From positions 19,176,001-19,240,000 of the forward strand of contig NC_083681.1 of the NCBI RefSeq assembly GCF_033118175.1: 64,000 nucleotides of DNA, in the 5' to 3' direction. Numbering within the stretch: the first letter of the stretch is position 1; each line of letters begins with the position of its first letter. This stretch comes from Dama dama (Eukaryota; Chordata; Mammalia; Artiodactyla; Cervidae). The position numbers and the translations under genes were made by a program. Shown one piece after another: positions 37,501 through 52,500 of the stretch. The notes beneath the pieces are model-generated. The model did not search any database. It was not told the origin of the DNA and saw only the letters and a list, made by a program, of their open reading frames with translations.

Positions 37501-40500
37501 ATTGGACAGCATGGATTCTAGACCATTATCATCATTGCAGAAAATTCTGTTGGACAGGGCTGGTCTATTCTAAATGCAAGAGGCTAAAAAACCAGACATT
37601 CTCCCAAGGTTCCTTCTAATTTAATGCTGAATAATTTTTGTGTTTCTAAGTGTGATTTTGCTAAAGGTATTGATTTCTCTGCACAACTTGTTAAGACATT
37701 TTTCTCTCTCTGTCTGCCAAATATTGCTGCCAAACATTTTTACATGATTCTATTGAAGAAAGGAAGTTCGGATACTTTCATTTACTTTGTATTTTTAAAG
37801 CTACCACAATTTAAAATCTTTATTAACGTTTTCTAGTCACACAATTTAATATATAAGCATATTATAAAGAAAAGTGTTGTTTCCATCATAGCTTAAACTA
37901 ATTTTTTTAAAACTGCTTCTAGATAACCCTCAGGATGGCATAATGGTGAAGCTAGTTGTCAGCTTGTTGCAGTTATCCAAGATGGCAGTAAACCACACTG
38001 GTGAAAGAGAAGTTTTAGGTAAACTATTTGGCTTAGTGAATATGAGTTTTTTTTGTTTAAGTGGTCATCTTCATAGCATTTTAAAAATCCGTAAAATTTG
38101 TTGTCTGAAATACTGGGGAAATGTGAGGTGCTAGTTAGATTTCTGTTTAAGTATCCTTAAGCAGCCCTCCTTTCATATTTTCCTTCCTTAGACATTCATA
38201 TAAAGTAAAAAGTTAGTAATTAATACATGTGCATAGCTATTAATTTGAAAATGGCTTGTACGTATTTACTGGAGAGGGGAATGGCAAACACTTCATTATT
38301 CTTGACTTGAGAACCCAATGAACAGTATGAAAAAGCAAAAAGGTATGACACTAAGAGATGGACTTCCCAGGTCAGTAGGTGCCCAGTATGCTACTAGACA
38401 AGATTGGAGAACTAGCTCCAGAAAGAATGAAGAGGCTGAGCCAAAGCGAAAATAGCACCCAGCTATGGATGTGACTGGTGATGGAAGTAAAATCTGATGC
38501 TGTAGAGAACAATACTGCATAGGAATCTGGAATGTTAGGTCCATGAATCAAGGTAAATTGGAAGTGGTCAAACAGGAGATGGCAACAGTGAACATTGGCA
38601 TTTGAAGAATCAGTAAACTAAAATGGACCGGAATGGGCGAATTTAATTTGGATGACTGTTATATCTACTACTGTGGGCAAGAATCCCTTAGAAGAAATGG
38701 AGTAGCCCTCATAGTCAACAGGGCTTCCCGGGTGGCTCAGCTGGTAAAGAATCCACCTGCAGTGCGGGAGGCCTGGGTTCAATCTCTGGGTTGGGAAGAT
38801 CCCCTGGAGAAGGGAGAGGCTACCCACTGCAGTATTCTGCCCTGGAGAATTCCCCACTATACAGTCCATGGGGTTGCAAAGAATCAGACACGACTGAGCA
38901 ACTTTCACTTTCACTCATAGTCAACAGAGTCCGAAATGCTGTACTCGGGTGCAGTCTCAAAAGTGGCAGAATGATCTCTGTTCATTTCCAAGGAAAACCG
39001 TTCCATATCACAGTAATCCAAGTCTATGCCCCAACCACTAATACCAAAGAAGCTGAGGTTGAATGGTTCTATGCAGGTCTAGAAGACTTTCTAGAACTAA
39101 CACCCAAAAAAGGTGTCCTTTTCATCACAGGGGACTGGAATGCAAAAGTAGGAAGTCAAGAGATACCTGGAGTAACAGGCAGATTTGACCTTGAAGTACA
39201 AAATGAAGCAGGGCAAAGGCTAACAGATTTTTGTGAAGATAATGCACTGATCATAGCAAGTACTGTCTTCCAACAACACAAGAGACGACTCTACACATGG
39301 ACATCACCAAATGGTCAATACTGAAATCAGATTGATTATATTCTTTGCGGCAGAAGATGGAGAAGCTCTATACAGTCAGCAAAAAGAAGACCAGGAGCTG
39401 ACTGTTGCTCAGATCATGAGCTCCTTATTGCAAAATTCAGACTTAAAATGAAAATCTATAGGAAAGCTACTATCAGAAAGATAATAAGTGGATTCAGCAA
39501 AATTGCTCTATACAAGATCAACATGCAGAATTCATTTGTGTTTCCGTACACCAGCAGTGAACAATCTAAAATGCAAGTTCCATTCCATTTACAGTTCCGT
39601 TTATAATAGCACTTAAGAAAATTACATACCTAGGGTAATTTTAGTTAAGGAGGTGAAAGACTTATACACATTCTGATTTTTAGAAGTAAGTCACTAAGTA
39701 CAGGCAACACTCAAGAGAGGAATAGGCTCCACCTTTTGAAAGGAGAACTATGAATAATTTTTTAACATATTTTATTAAATACTATAATGACAGGGGAAGA
39801 ACATGAGGCAGCCCTCTGGCATCCTGAAAACATCTGTCTTCATTTGGGTATTGATAATATAGGTGGAAAGAAAATATATGTGCCTGCATGTATATGTGAA
39901 TTTTCACTGAACTGAGTGTGTAAGATTTATGGACTTTATGTAATACCTCAAGAAAAAGTGGATACATACAGTGGCGATTGGAGAAGGAAATGGCAACCCA
40001 TTCCAGTGTTCTTGCCTGGAGAATCCCCTGGGCAGAGGACCCGGTTGGCTGCTGTCCATGGGGTGACACAGAGTCGGACACAACTGAAGCGACTTAGCAT
40101 GCATGCATGCATTGGAAAAGGAAATGGCAACCCACTCCAGTATTCTTACCTGGAGAATCCCTTGGACAGAGGAGCCTGGTGGGCTGCTGTCTGTGGCTTC
40201 ACACAGAGTCGGACATGACTGAAGCTACTTAGCATGCATGCATGCACAGTGGCTATATTTAGACTTTTCCTTAATAGCTACATTTTACTAGTTAATCTAT
40301 CTCTTGGATATGATTTTATAGGGGAAAATATTACCCACATGGATGAAATGTAAAGGAAATGATACACTATTTTATAGCTCCTTTAATCTATTCAACATCT
40401 ATGAGGAAGCACTTAAATGTCAAAGGATGACAAAAACATATTTTTGAAATTAGAAAATTTCTGTTTTATATGTGATCTCTTAGCTATAACTTTACTGAAT

Positions 40501-43500
40501 TGGAATTTCTGTATGTAGAGGCTGTTGGAAGCTGCTTGGGAGAAGTTGGTCCTATAGATTTCTCTACAATAGCTATACAACATAGTAAAGATACATCTTA
40601 TACCAAGGCTCTTGAATTATTTGAAGATAAAGAACTTCAGTGGACCTTCATAGTGCTGACTTACCTGAATAATACTCTGGTAGAAGATTGGTGAGTATTT
40701 AATGATACCTTGTGTCTGATAGCTCTTCCTCAATTTGACTTTCAAGATTGATACCTCATATAAATTAACATTTCCAGTAACTGAAGCTTTCTCCTTTAAG
40801 TTGCCATACTTTTGGTCTTAAATATTTAGTCAAAATTGTTGTATTTTTATTAATTCACATAATTTCTAAAACCCTATGTGCCAGGTGCTTGTTATCATGA
40901 TGTATATACCAGACAAGGTGCATGTTAAATTTTAGTGAGAGTGAAATTGAAAGTCACTCAGTCCTGTCTGACTCTTTGCAGTTCCATGGAATAGTCCATG
41001 GAATTCTCCAGGCCAGAATACTGGAGTGGGTAGCTGTTCCCTTCTCCAGGGGGTCTTCCCAACCGAGGGATCGAACCCAGGTCTCACGCATTGCAGGCAG
41101 ATTCTTTACCAGCTGAGCCACCAGGGAAGAGCAGACTAGACAAATAAACAATGCAAAACTACCCAGTGGTTCCACGGAAAGCATTAAGATAGAGGAATAT
41201 AAATGGGGATATTTTGGGCACTTGTCAAAGGTACCACTCTCCTGTCAGCTAGACGTTTTGATCCTTTTTTAAAAAATAGTTTTATTTTATATGGAAGTAT
41301 AATGGATTAACAATGTTGTGATAGTTTCAGGTGGACAGCAAAGGGGCTCGGCTCTGCTATATCCATCCTCTCCCAAACTCACCTTCCATCCAGGCTGCCA
41401 CATGGCATTGAGCAGAGCTCCCCGTGCTATGTGTACATAGATCCTTGTTGGTTATCCACTTTAAATATAGTAGTGTGTATGCGTCAATCCCAAACTTCCT
41501 ACCTCTCTCCTTCAGCCTTCCCCCTTGACAGCCATAAATTCCTTCTCCAAGGCTGAGAGTCTGTTTCTCTTTTATAAACAAGCTCATTTGTACCCTTTTA
41601 CAATAAGTCATAGAGTGGGAATTACAACTCCAAAAGTTCTAAGCTAATCAGACAGGGCTTTCTTTTTCCCACTAATGCTCAATACAGAACAAAATGACAA
41701 CAGTATAATTTCAGCTTGCTGATTATGAGATTACTTTTGCTTTCTCATCCCCTCCCCATTTACCTATTTGAAGTTATCTATTTATTATTTACAGACCCTT
41801 GAACAATGTGAGCGTAAGGATGCTTTGCTTAGTGGAAAATTCATGTGTACTTACAGTTGGGGCTCTCTATCCATGGTTCTGTATCTGAAGAGTCAACCAA
41901 CTGCAGATGGTATAGTACTGTAGTATTTACTATTGAAAAAACTCTGTGTATAAGTGGATCTATGCAGTTCAAACCCTTGTTGTTCAAAGGTCAAATGGAT
42001 TTATTTTTGATGTATTTGAGCACTTCGTCACCACCATTTTTGGGGACTGGGTTCAAACAATTTTTGCCCACAATTGGGCATGTTTCTAAGGTGAATAGGG
42101 CTTCCCAGGTGGCCCAGTGGTTAAGAATCCGCCTGCCAATGCAGGAGAAGCAAGAGACGCAGGTTCAGTCCCTTGGTCAGGAAGATCCCCTGGAGAAGGA
42201 AATGACAACCCACTCCAGTCTTCCTGCCTGGGAAGTCCTGTGGACAGAGGAGCCTGGTGGGCTACAGTCCATGGAGTTGCAAAGAGTTGGGCATGACTAA
42301 GCAGGCATGTACTCCCACAGTATGGTAAAAAGGTATTTTGCATCTGTTTCCCTGTAACACCCTCTCCTTCTCTTGGGGAGTAAATGACTGGCAATAGTGT
42401 CTACTTGCTATGTTTTCGTTTTTGATTTTAAGGACGTGCATCTTTCTCTCTTTTATTGTTGTTGTTACAGTGAAGGGGCTGGCATGGTTTCCTTCCCAAC
42501 ATTTTGTTAGAAAAATTTGCAAGCATGCAGCAAAATTGAAAGAATTTTCCAGTAAATACCCATATAATTGCCACCTAGATTTTTACTGTATTCTACCATT
42601 ATTATCCTTATTTTATCACATTTAGCCATTCTTCTATTCATTTTTTAATTCATCTCATTATAAAAATGTATTTCAAAGTGTATCTGATACAGATTTTGAA
42701 GAGATTTTCCACAGAAAATTTGCAAGCTTTGTGTTTCACTTGTTACACAGTAATTTGCAATTGATTTTTCAGAAAAAAGTGCACAAAAATACTAGTGTGA
42801 CTTAAACTTGAGAACCACAGGGAATAGGTACAGTTTGTTTTTCCTGTCTTTTTTGTAAGAGGAAAAAAATCATTACATGTTTGAGGGACCTCAGGTATAC
42901 AAAGGGATGTTGACCAAGGAATTCATAGAATCATGGAAGGCTTCTGTGAGGAAATGTCATTCAGTGGATCTGGGTGTTCAGGAATTAACTGAAAGGTGAT
43001 TAGGAATAAAACATTCCAGGCAGGGAATAGCTAGAGTAGAATAAGCTTCATGTGTTTGAGGATCAGAGAAAGCCTGGTGTGAAAGAAGATGACATAAAAT
43101 GAAATTAGAAAGGTCAGACTAATTCTGATTAATAAATTTGAATTTTATTTGAAATACATAAGGAAGCTATGGAGTTTTAAGCAGAGTAGACATGATGCAA
43201 CTAATCCTTTTACTGTGACTTTTATATGACAAGTGGCTTGAGATAGGGCAAAAATGGAAATAGGAAGCCTGATTATGAAACTGTTGCAGTAGTCCAGAGG
43301 AAGGGTGGCAGAAGGCAGGCTTCCCCGCTGGCTCAAACGGTAAAGAATTTGTCTGCAATGTGAGAGACCTAGGTTTGATCCCTGGGTCAGGAAGATCCCC
43401 TGGAGAAGGAAATGGCAACCCACTCCAGTATCTTTGCCAGGAGAATTCCATGGACAGAGGAGCCTGATGGGCTGCGGTCCATGGGGACCACAAAGAGTTG

Positions 43501-46500
43501 GATAAGACTTTGACTTTCAGTGAAGGTGAAATGGAACCTGGGGATATTTGTAACACAGAGGCAGCAGGACCTGCTGGTGAATTGAATTTGGAGAAGACAG
43601 GGAAAGACAGCAGAATGAAGGATGAATTCAAGTTTAGGGTTTAGGCTTCTGTGTCTTAAATTGAGACTCCTAAAAGGACTTAAGCCTTTACTTGATAGCT
43701 CATTATCATATATAGTATCAGGCTTTGTGACATTTTATGTCGGCTATTATATTTTCAGTACTGTTGTATTGCAGTCCCCTTTTTCTTAATTTTTTGAAAA
43801 AGAGAAGGACTTTTAATTTTTTATTAGAGATTATAGATGTCTTACCTAATAATTCCAACTAGCTTTTCACTTACTGTTTGTTTAAAATTGTTCTAGACAA
43901 TAATTTTATCATTTGTAGGGAAATTCCATTCTCTGTTATCCCAAATTATTTGTTCCTCATAGAGAAAATGTTATCAAATTTTTTTTTTGTGGGCGATTAG
44001 TACTCTGTCATTCTCATTCCTCATTAGTCAATGTTATTTTCAAGTATTTCTTTTTATGAGACTTTTTAATTTATAGTAAGTCATAAACATTCTTATAGTG
44101 AATGAAAGAAATTGCTGTGATAGTGATCAGTAACTCAGGTTTACTAAAAGAATATTTAAAAAGTGCTTTGGTAATTGTTGTTTGATGTTACACAATTTTA
44201 TAGATATAAAATTTCTTAATAAATGCAAAGGTTTCCTAATATAATTTAAGGTTTTAATTTTTTCATAAGGAGTTACTTCACATTCATCAAGATTAATATT
44301 GATATACTTTGTGGCATTTGAATTATATGTGTTTTTCAGTGTCAAAGTGCGAGCAGCAGCTGTTACCTGTTTGAAAAGCATTTTAACCACAAAAACTGGA
44401 CATAGTTTCTGGGAGATTTATAAGTCAACAGCTGATCCCATGCTGATCTATCTACAGCCTTTTAGAACATCAAGAAAAAAGGTCTCTCAAATAATGAATG
44501 TTATTGAATACCCACTATATCTAGAACAGTTCTATTTGCTGTGGGCTATGAACGTCATATTGCTTAATTATGCTAACACTTAACGTTTTTTGGAAATAAT
44601 TTCAGCTATAATTTGAATCCATTATAATTTGAATCTATGTTTTTAGTTACGGCAGTGTGGAAAAGCTGAGAGAGGTAGCCTAGAGAAATTATGGTTGATT
44701 TGGGGGCGCATATGAAAAGTTCTTAATGACAGGCTTTTTTTTCAAGGAGTGGAAAACCCCTTTCTTTGATCAGACACACGCCGTTGCTCCTGGTGTGGTT
44801 TATAGGTATTGTGATAATAAGTTAATGTGAAATATAAGATGACGTATAGATTTCTCCCTTTTTCATGTTGATGTCAGACATAACAAGGTTCCACTGAAAG
44901 GACTCTATGAAAGATACTTAAGAACTCTAACTTCTTTTTTAACTTAAGCATCATTAATATTTTCTTTTCATAAAGCAACTGAGAAATATGCTGCTGAGTT
45001 CTCACCAATTTAACTTCAGTAACATGATGTATCATAAATATAATTTTGGTCTTAATGAAATTATTGGCAGTATAAACTTATTAATCAGTCCTGAATATTA
45101 TAAATTATAAAATCTTAAGTAATATTATAAATTATAAACTATTATAAAGGAAATCAGTCCTGAATATTCATTGAAAGGACTGATGCTAAAGCTGAAGCTC
45201 CAGTACTTTGATGTGAAGAACTGACTCATTGGAAAAGACCGCAATGCTGGGAAAAATTGAAGGCAGGAGGATGAGGTTGAGATGGTTGAGATGGTTGGAT
45301 GGCATCACCAACTCGATGGACATGAGTTTGGGCAAGCTCCAGGAATTGGTGATGGACAGGGAGGTCTGGCGGCTGCGGTCCGTGGGGTCTCAAAAAGTCA
45401 GACACGACTGAGGAACTGAACTGAACTGAATATTGTAACCTGTAAAACATTGCAGTTTTAAGATTTTAAAATTTCATTTCATCCTGAAATCAGTTCCGTA
45501 TGGTAGATTTGGACTGGTTCCGTACGTGAGGCAGAGTGTCTGTGATTTAACATACCGCTGATAAACTGAGAGCAGAAGTTTCCTCCTGTTTAGATCAGTA
45601 AATTTTCACCAGATTCTGCCTTTCATAAGCATAATTGTATTTTAATTTTGAAAAGCAACTGATGCCTCTAGATTTAGTTTTAACTATACTTAGTTTTATT
45701 TGGAAACATGTTTGTTTATGCCTAGATATTTGTTTGGCCTAGGAAAGATAAAATGTGTTTCTGGTTACCATATTTACGTTTTCTGATCACCTTTTTCTAG
45801 TTTTTAGAAGTACCAAGACTTGACAAAGAAAGTCCTTTAGAAGGCTTGGATGATACAAGCCTGTGGATTCCTCAAAGTGAAAATCATGACATTTGGTTAA
45901 AGACACTGACTTGTGCTTTTTTGAATAGTGGTGGCACAAAAAGTGAAGTTCTTCAGTTATTAAAGCCAATGTGTGAGGTAAGAAGATTAGTCTGACTCAT
46001 ACCATTTCTGCTTCTGTTTTTTTAATTTGAGCTTTCTCATCATAATTTTCTTTGCTTGTCCCATTCCATTTTGCTTTTTTGTTCATGTTCGTGGCCTATA
46101 TATAAAAAAAGAGTTCTGTGTACTGCACATCACCTTCATGCAGAATACCTTATACTCAGCTGTTGTGAACCCATTCAACAGAGCATCTTTTTATATAGCA
46201 CTTTTCAGCTGTGAGGTAGCTACATTTTAGATGAGTTCTAAGGGGGTGTCATGAATAACATGTTACTGATGATAGTTAAAATACAGATGATTAAAAATTA
46301 TTTGTGTTAACCAAAGGTCTGTTCTGACTTTAAATTAACTTCTATTGAGGTCATTGTCATTAACTTTCTGTGATGGTTTTTTTTAAATTTTTATTGAATA
46401 TAATTGGTTTACAATGTTATGTTGATTTCTGCTGTACAGCAAAGTGAACCAGTTATACATGTACCCACTCTTTTTTAGATTCTTTTCCCATATGGATCTT

Positions 46501-49500
46501 TAAAGAGTATTAAGAAGAGTTACCTGTGCTATACAATAGGTCCTTATTAATTATCTATTTTATATATAGTACTGTGTGTATGTAGTCCCAGTTTCCCATT
46601 TTATACCCACCCCCTGTCCTGGAACTGTACTTTATATTCTACATCTGTGACTCTGTTTTCTATTTTGTAAATAAGTTCATGTGTGCCATTTTTTTAGATT
46701 CTACATAAGAGCTATGTGGTATGATATTTACCTTTCTCTGACTTAAGTCACTCAGTCTGACAATCTTTGGGTCCATCCAGGTTGCTGCAAATATTATTAT
46801 TTTGTTCTTTTTATGGCCAAGTAAAATTCTGTTGTATATATATGTACCACACATTCTTTATCTGTTCCTCTGTTGAAAGACATTTAGGTTGCTTCCATGT
46901 CCTGGCTGTTGTAAATAATGCTGCAGTGAACATTGGGGTGCATGTGTTATTTCTAAGTATGGTTTTCTCTGGATGTATATGTCCAGGAGTGGGATTGCAG
47001 GATCATATGTAGCTCTATTTTTAGTTTTTTAAGGAACCTCCATACTATTCTCCATGTTGACTGTACCACTATATTCCCCCCAGTAGTGTAGGAGGCTGCA
47101 CTTATTGTTTGTACATTTTTTGATGATGGCCATCCTGACTGGTTGAGGTGATACCTCATTAGTTTTGATTTGCATTTCTCTAATAATTAGTGATGTTGAG
47201 CATCTTTTCATCTGCTTTTTGGCATGTCTTGTGACCCCATGGACTGTAGCCTATCAGGTTTCTCCGTCCATGGGATTTTCCAGGCAAGAGTACTGGAGTG
47301 GGTTGCCATTTCCTTCTCCAGGGGATCTTCCTGTCCCATGGATTGAACCCAGGCCTCCCGCGTTGCAGGCAGATGCTTTACTCTCTGAGCCACCAGGGAA
47401 GCCCCAATAATTAGTGATGTTGAGCATCTTTTCATCTGCTTTTTAGCGTGTCTTTGGTATGTCTTTGGAGAAATGTCTATTTAGATCTTCCACCCAGCTT
47501 TTTTTTTTTTTTTTGATACTGAGTTGCGTGAGCTGTTTGTATATTTTGGAGAGTAGTCCCTTGTCTCTTGTTAGATTTGCAAAGATTTTCTCGCATTATG
47601 TGGGTTTGTCTTTTCATTTCGTTTATGGTTTCCTTTGCTGTGCAAAAGCTTCTAAGTTTAATTAGGTCCCCTTTGTTTATTTTTATTTTCATTGCTTTAG
47701 CAGGTGAATCAAAAAATACTTTTCTGTGATTTATGTCAGAGAGTGTTCTGCCTATGTTTTCCTCTACAGTTTTATAGTACCTGGCCTTACATTTAGGTCT
47801 TTAATCCATTTTGAGTTTATTTTTGTGGATGGTGTTAACAAGTGTTCCAATTTCATTCTTTTACATATAGTTGTCCAGTTTTCCCAGTACCACTTATTGA
47901 AGAGACTGTCTTTTCTCCATCGTATATTCTTGCCTCCTTTGTCATAGATTAGGTTACCGTATGTGCATGGCATTGTCTCTGGGTTTTCCATCCTGTACTG
48001 TTGATGTATATTTCTGTTTCTGCCAGTATCGAATTGTCTTGATTACTGTAGCTTTGTAGTATATTATGAAGTCAAGAATCCCATTTCCTCCAGCTCCATT
48101 TTTCTTTCTCAAGATTGCCTTGGCTGTTCAGGGTCTCTTGTCTCTCCATAGAAACGGTAAAATTCTTTCTTCTAGATCTGGTTAAATGACATTGGTCATT
48201 TAATAGGGTTGCATTGAATCTGTAGATTGCATTGGGTAGATACAGTGATTTTCATGACATTGATTCTTCCAATCCAGGAACGTGGTATATCTTTCCATCT
48301 ATTTGTTTCATCTTTGATTTCTTTCATCAGTGTTTTATAGTTTACTGAGTACAGGCCTTTTGCCTCCTAGGTAGGTATATTCCTAGATATTCTATTCTTT
48401 TTTTTTTCCCCTTGGTCACTCTATGAGGCTTGCGAGTTCCCTAACTAGGGTTTGAACCCATGCCCCCTGCGTTGGGAGACTTTGGACCACCAGGGAAATC
48501 CTATTTTATTTTTTTAATGCAGTGGTACATGGGACTTTTTTTATTTCTCTTTCTGGTCTTTCATTGTTAGTGTATAGGAATGCAAGAGATTTCTGTGTAT
48601 TAACTTTGTATCTTGAAACTTTACCAAATTCACTGAATAACTCTAGAAGTTTCTGGTAGCACATTTAGGGTTTTCTGTGTATAATATCATGTCATCTGCA
48701 AACAATGACTGTTTCACCTCTTCTTTTCCAATTTGGATTTCTTTTATTTCTTTTTTTTCTCTGATTGCCATGGCTAGGACTTCCAAAACTATGCTGAATA
48801 AAAATGGTGAGAGTGGACATCCTCGTCTTGTTTCTGATCTTAGAGAAAATGTTTTCAGTTTTTCACCGTTGAGTGTAATGTTAGTTTTGGTTTTGTCTTA
48901 CATGGCCTTTATTAGGTTGAGGTAGGTTCCCTCTATTCCTGCTTTCTGGAGAGTTTTTTTTTTTTCTCTTAAATCATAAATGGATGTCAAAAGCTTTTTC
49001 TGCATCAAATCTGTGACATGCTTTCTTTGTTATCGTTGTTCAGTTACTGAGTCAGTTCTTTGCAACCCCATGAACTGCAACACTCCAGTCTTCCCTGTTC
49101 TTCACTGTCTCCTGCAGTTTGCTCAAACTCATGTCCATTGAGTTGATGATGCCATGCAACCATCTCATCCTCTGTCCCTCCTTCTCCTCCTGCCCTCAAG
49201 CATTCCCGGTAACAAGGTCTTTTCTAATGAGTTGACTCTTCACATCAGATGGCCAAAGTATTGGTGCTTCATCTTTAGCATCAGTGTTTCAAATCGATAT
49301 TCGGGGTTGATTTCCTTTAGGGTTGACTGTTTTAATCTCCTTGCTGTCTAAGGTCTCTCCAGAAACTACTCCAGCATCACAATTCAAAAACATCAATTTT
49401 TTGGTGTTCAGACTTCCTTATGGTCCAACTCTTGCTTTGATTATATGGACCTTTGTCAGCAAAGTGATGTCTCTGCTTTTTAATATGCTGTCTTGGTTTT

Positions 49501-52500
49501 TCATAGCTTTTCTTTCAAGGGGCAGGCATCTTTTAATTTCATGACTGCAATCACTGTTTGCAGTGGGAGCCAAAGAAAATAAAGTCTGTCACAGTTTCCA
49601 TTTTTTCGCCATCTTTTTGCCATGAAGTGATGGGACTGGATGCCATGATTTTTTCCCATTCTATTGTTTTCCTCTATTTCTTTGCATTGATCACTGAGGA
49701 AGGCTTTCTTATCTCTTCTTGCGGTTCTTGAAATTCTTCATTCAGATAGTATATCTTTCCTTTTCTCCTTTGCCTTTTGCTTGTCTTCTTTTCTCAGCTA
49801 TTTGTAAGACCTCCTCAGATAACCATTTTGCCTATTTGCGTTTCTTTTTCTTGAAGGTGGTTTTGATCACTGCCTCCTGTACAGTGTTACGAACCTCTGT
49901 CCGTAGTTCTTCAGGCACAGTGTCTATCAGATCTAATCTCTTGAATCTATTTGTCACTTCCACTGTATAATCACAGTGCGTTGATTTAGGTCATACCTGA
50001 ATGGCCTAGTGTTTTTCCCTACCTTTTTCAATTTAAGTCTGAGTTTTGCAATAAGGAGTTCATGATCTGAGTCACAGTCAGCTCCGAAATTAGTGTTTAT
50101 TAAAACTGTAAAGTTTTAAACATGACTGTTAGAGCTCTTCATTCTATGTAGAAAAAGTGCTAAAATCCTATTTTCAGTTTTTTTTTCTTAAATTTTGATC
50201 CTCATTTTCCCCTTTGTCAAATGTGTTATTAGTAACACTTGTCATGTATCAAATATTTTTTGCAATAGTCACATAGTAATTTTATTTGTAAGCAATATCC
50301 TATTTCATTATATGCAAATAGCCTCGACTGGAAATGAACTATTTCAGTGTAAGATATATGTTCTACATAGATATTTTAGGTTAGTTTGATCAAAAAAAAA
50401 CCAACACTACGTGGTACATATTTTTTTTGTAAATTTTTTAGTAGTATATAGAGTTCGTGACTTATGTCATTAACAGAGAATGAATATTTTAAGTAAAATG
50501 TTTTTACTCAAAACTATTGACTGGATGTGTTTGTATATTTTAGGTGAAAACTGACTTTTGTCAGACTGTGCTTCCATACTTGATTCATGATATTTTACTG
50601 CAAGATACAGATGAATCATGGAGAAATCTCCTTTCTACACACATTCAGGGATTTTTCACTAGCTGTTTCAAACACTCTTCACAAACAAGCCGATCCACAA
50701 CCCCTGCAACTTTGGATTCAGGTATTCTTTTAAATTTCTCAACTTTATACTGTTAAAGTCTCGGTTCTAGAGAAAGATATTGTTTGAGTCCCATCAAGGC
50801 ACTTTGTAGGCTTAATCTCATAACCTCTAAACATCTATTCTGCCATCTGTAAAATGGAGATAAAAATTGTAACAAGTTTTTGATGAAATATTGTGTGTAA
50901 AACACCTAGAATAATACTTAATGCACAGTACCCTCTTATTAAATATAGACTAATATTAATGGAGCAACTGATTGAGTATTTAGTGCATATTAAACACTGT
51001 GCTTGTTGCTGGCAGAATTACTCATAATTCTGTGATCTGGGATTACTATAGTTAACATTTCACATATACATTAGTTTTTTAAAAGAAAAATTGGACTGTG
51101 TTTTAGTTAAACTTTTATAACTTACTCTCCTTCCATGCTCTTGTATAAGAAGTATTTCCCATGCTGAGAGCTTATTGCAGGAGAAGTTAAACCAAGAATT
51201 GAATACACATGGGCTTACTTGGTGGCTCAGTGGTAAAGAACCTGCCTGCCAGTGCAGGCAGTGAATTCGATCCCTGGGTTGGGAAGATTCCCTGGAAAAG
51301 CAAATGGCAACCCACTCCAGTATTCTTGCCTGGTAAATTTTATGGAGAGAGGAGCCTGGTGGGCTGTAGTTCACAGTGTCGCAAAAGAGTCAGACATGAC
51401 TTAGAAACTAAATAATAACATCAATACATTGTTGTGGGCTCATTGTTGGTCAGTTTTTCAAACCTAAATTTGAGAAAAGGAAAAGATTTATAGATATGTG
51501 ATGTTAACTTACAGATTAATATGTCCTGAATATGTATTATTAATGTATTTTATGTACAAACATAAACCTAGGTACAAATTCACATACTGTACTTCAAGAC
51601 CAGTACAGTTGACTAAGACTTTTTTTCATCTTTGTCAGTTGTTTATGCATGTTTGTGCTATAGGCTTTCAAACATAAAACCAGCCAGTTTTATTTTATGC
51701 CAGTATTTTTATTGTTGTAAATGAAAGTTTAAATTTCACATGTAAAATCTACTATTGAAAAGGAAAGTATATAGATGTCTATCAAATGGTTTCTTTTCTG
51801 ATGTCTATAAGTCTCACTGCCTCCATTTGAATGTCCTGTGTACATCTCAAATTCAGCTGTCCAAAGGTAAATTTATCATCTTCACCTCCATCCACTAGCC
51901 TCCTCCTTTCAATAAGGAGCATGCAGTAGTTTAAGCCTGAAACCTTTCTCACATGTCTCATTTGGTTACCAAGTCCTGGGAGTCCTGTGTTATAAGTAAC
52001 ATTAGTCCGTCTATGTTTCTCTGTCTGCAGCTGCTTTCCAGCGCTGTGGTTCAGTACAGTGAAATCTTTCAGTAAATTCTCCATGTTCATTCTTGTTTCA
52101 GCCATCTTACTGTTGTCTGGAGCACTATTCTTTCTTCCTCTCCAAATGAAACATTGATTTTTCGGATACCATCTCTTCTGTGAAACGCTTCTTGTTCAGA
52201 GTTCTTTTTTTATATGCCTCTCTGATATTTTAAACTTTCTCTATCATAGCACACATCACACTGTGTTGAGTCTCTTAGGCTAGTCATTGAGTTTCATTTG
52301 GTCAGAAATAGTCTTTCTTACACCATTGTATACTGAGCACCTACCTAGTACATTAAAAAGTCCTATGTAAATAGTTACTAAATCAATGAATTAGTCCTCT
52401 TCAGAAATAAAATATAAATTACAGTTAAATTCTTAATTTTATTAAGCATAATAGTTTCTTTTAAAAGAAAAAGAAATATTATTAAATTCCATTTGTTGAT

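Larger units (their letters stand above)
46375..49030 (-). mobile_element. L1 LINE, 5'-truncated, minus strand
   Basis: A 2.6-kb reversed L1: 3' UTR at 46375-46700 (ttggtttacaatgttatg, ctgctgtacagcaaagtga), then ORF2 on the reverse strand (aaatgtctatttagatcttc, tttaagt-type phrases, ccttacatttaggtctttaa, ttctttctcaagattgcctt). Frames are broken. A SINE at 47231-47405 and a CHR SINE at 48400-48503 interrupt it. Confidence 0.88.
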
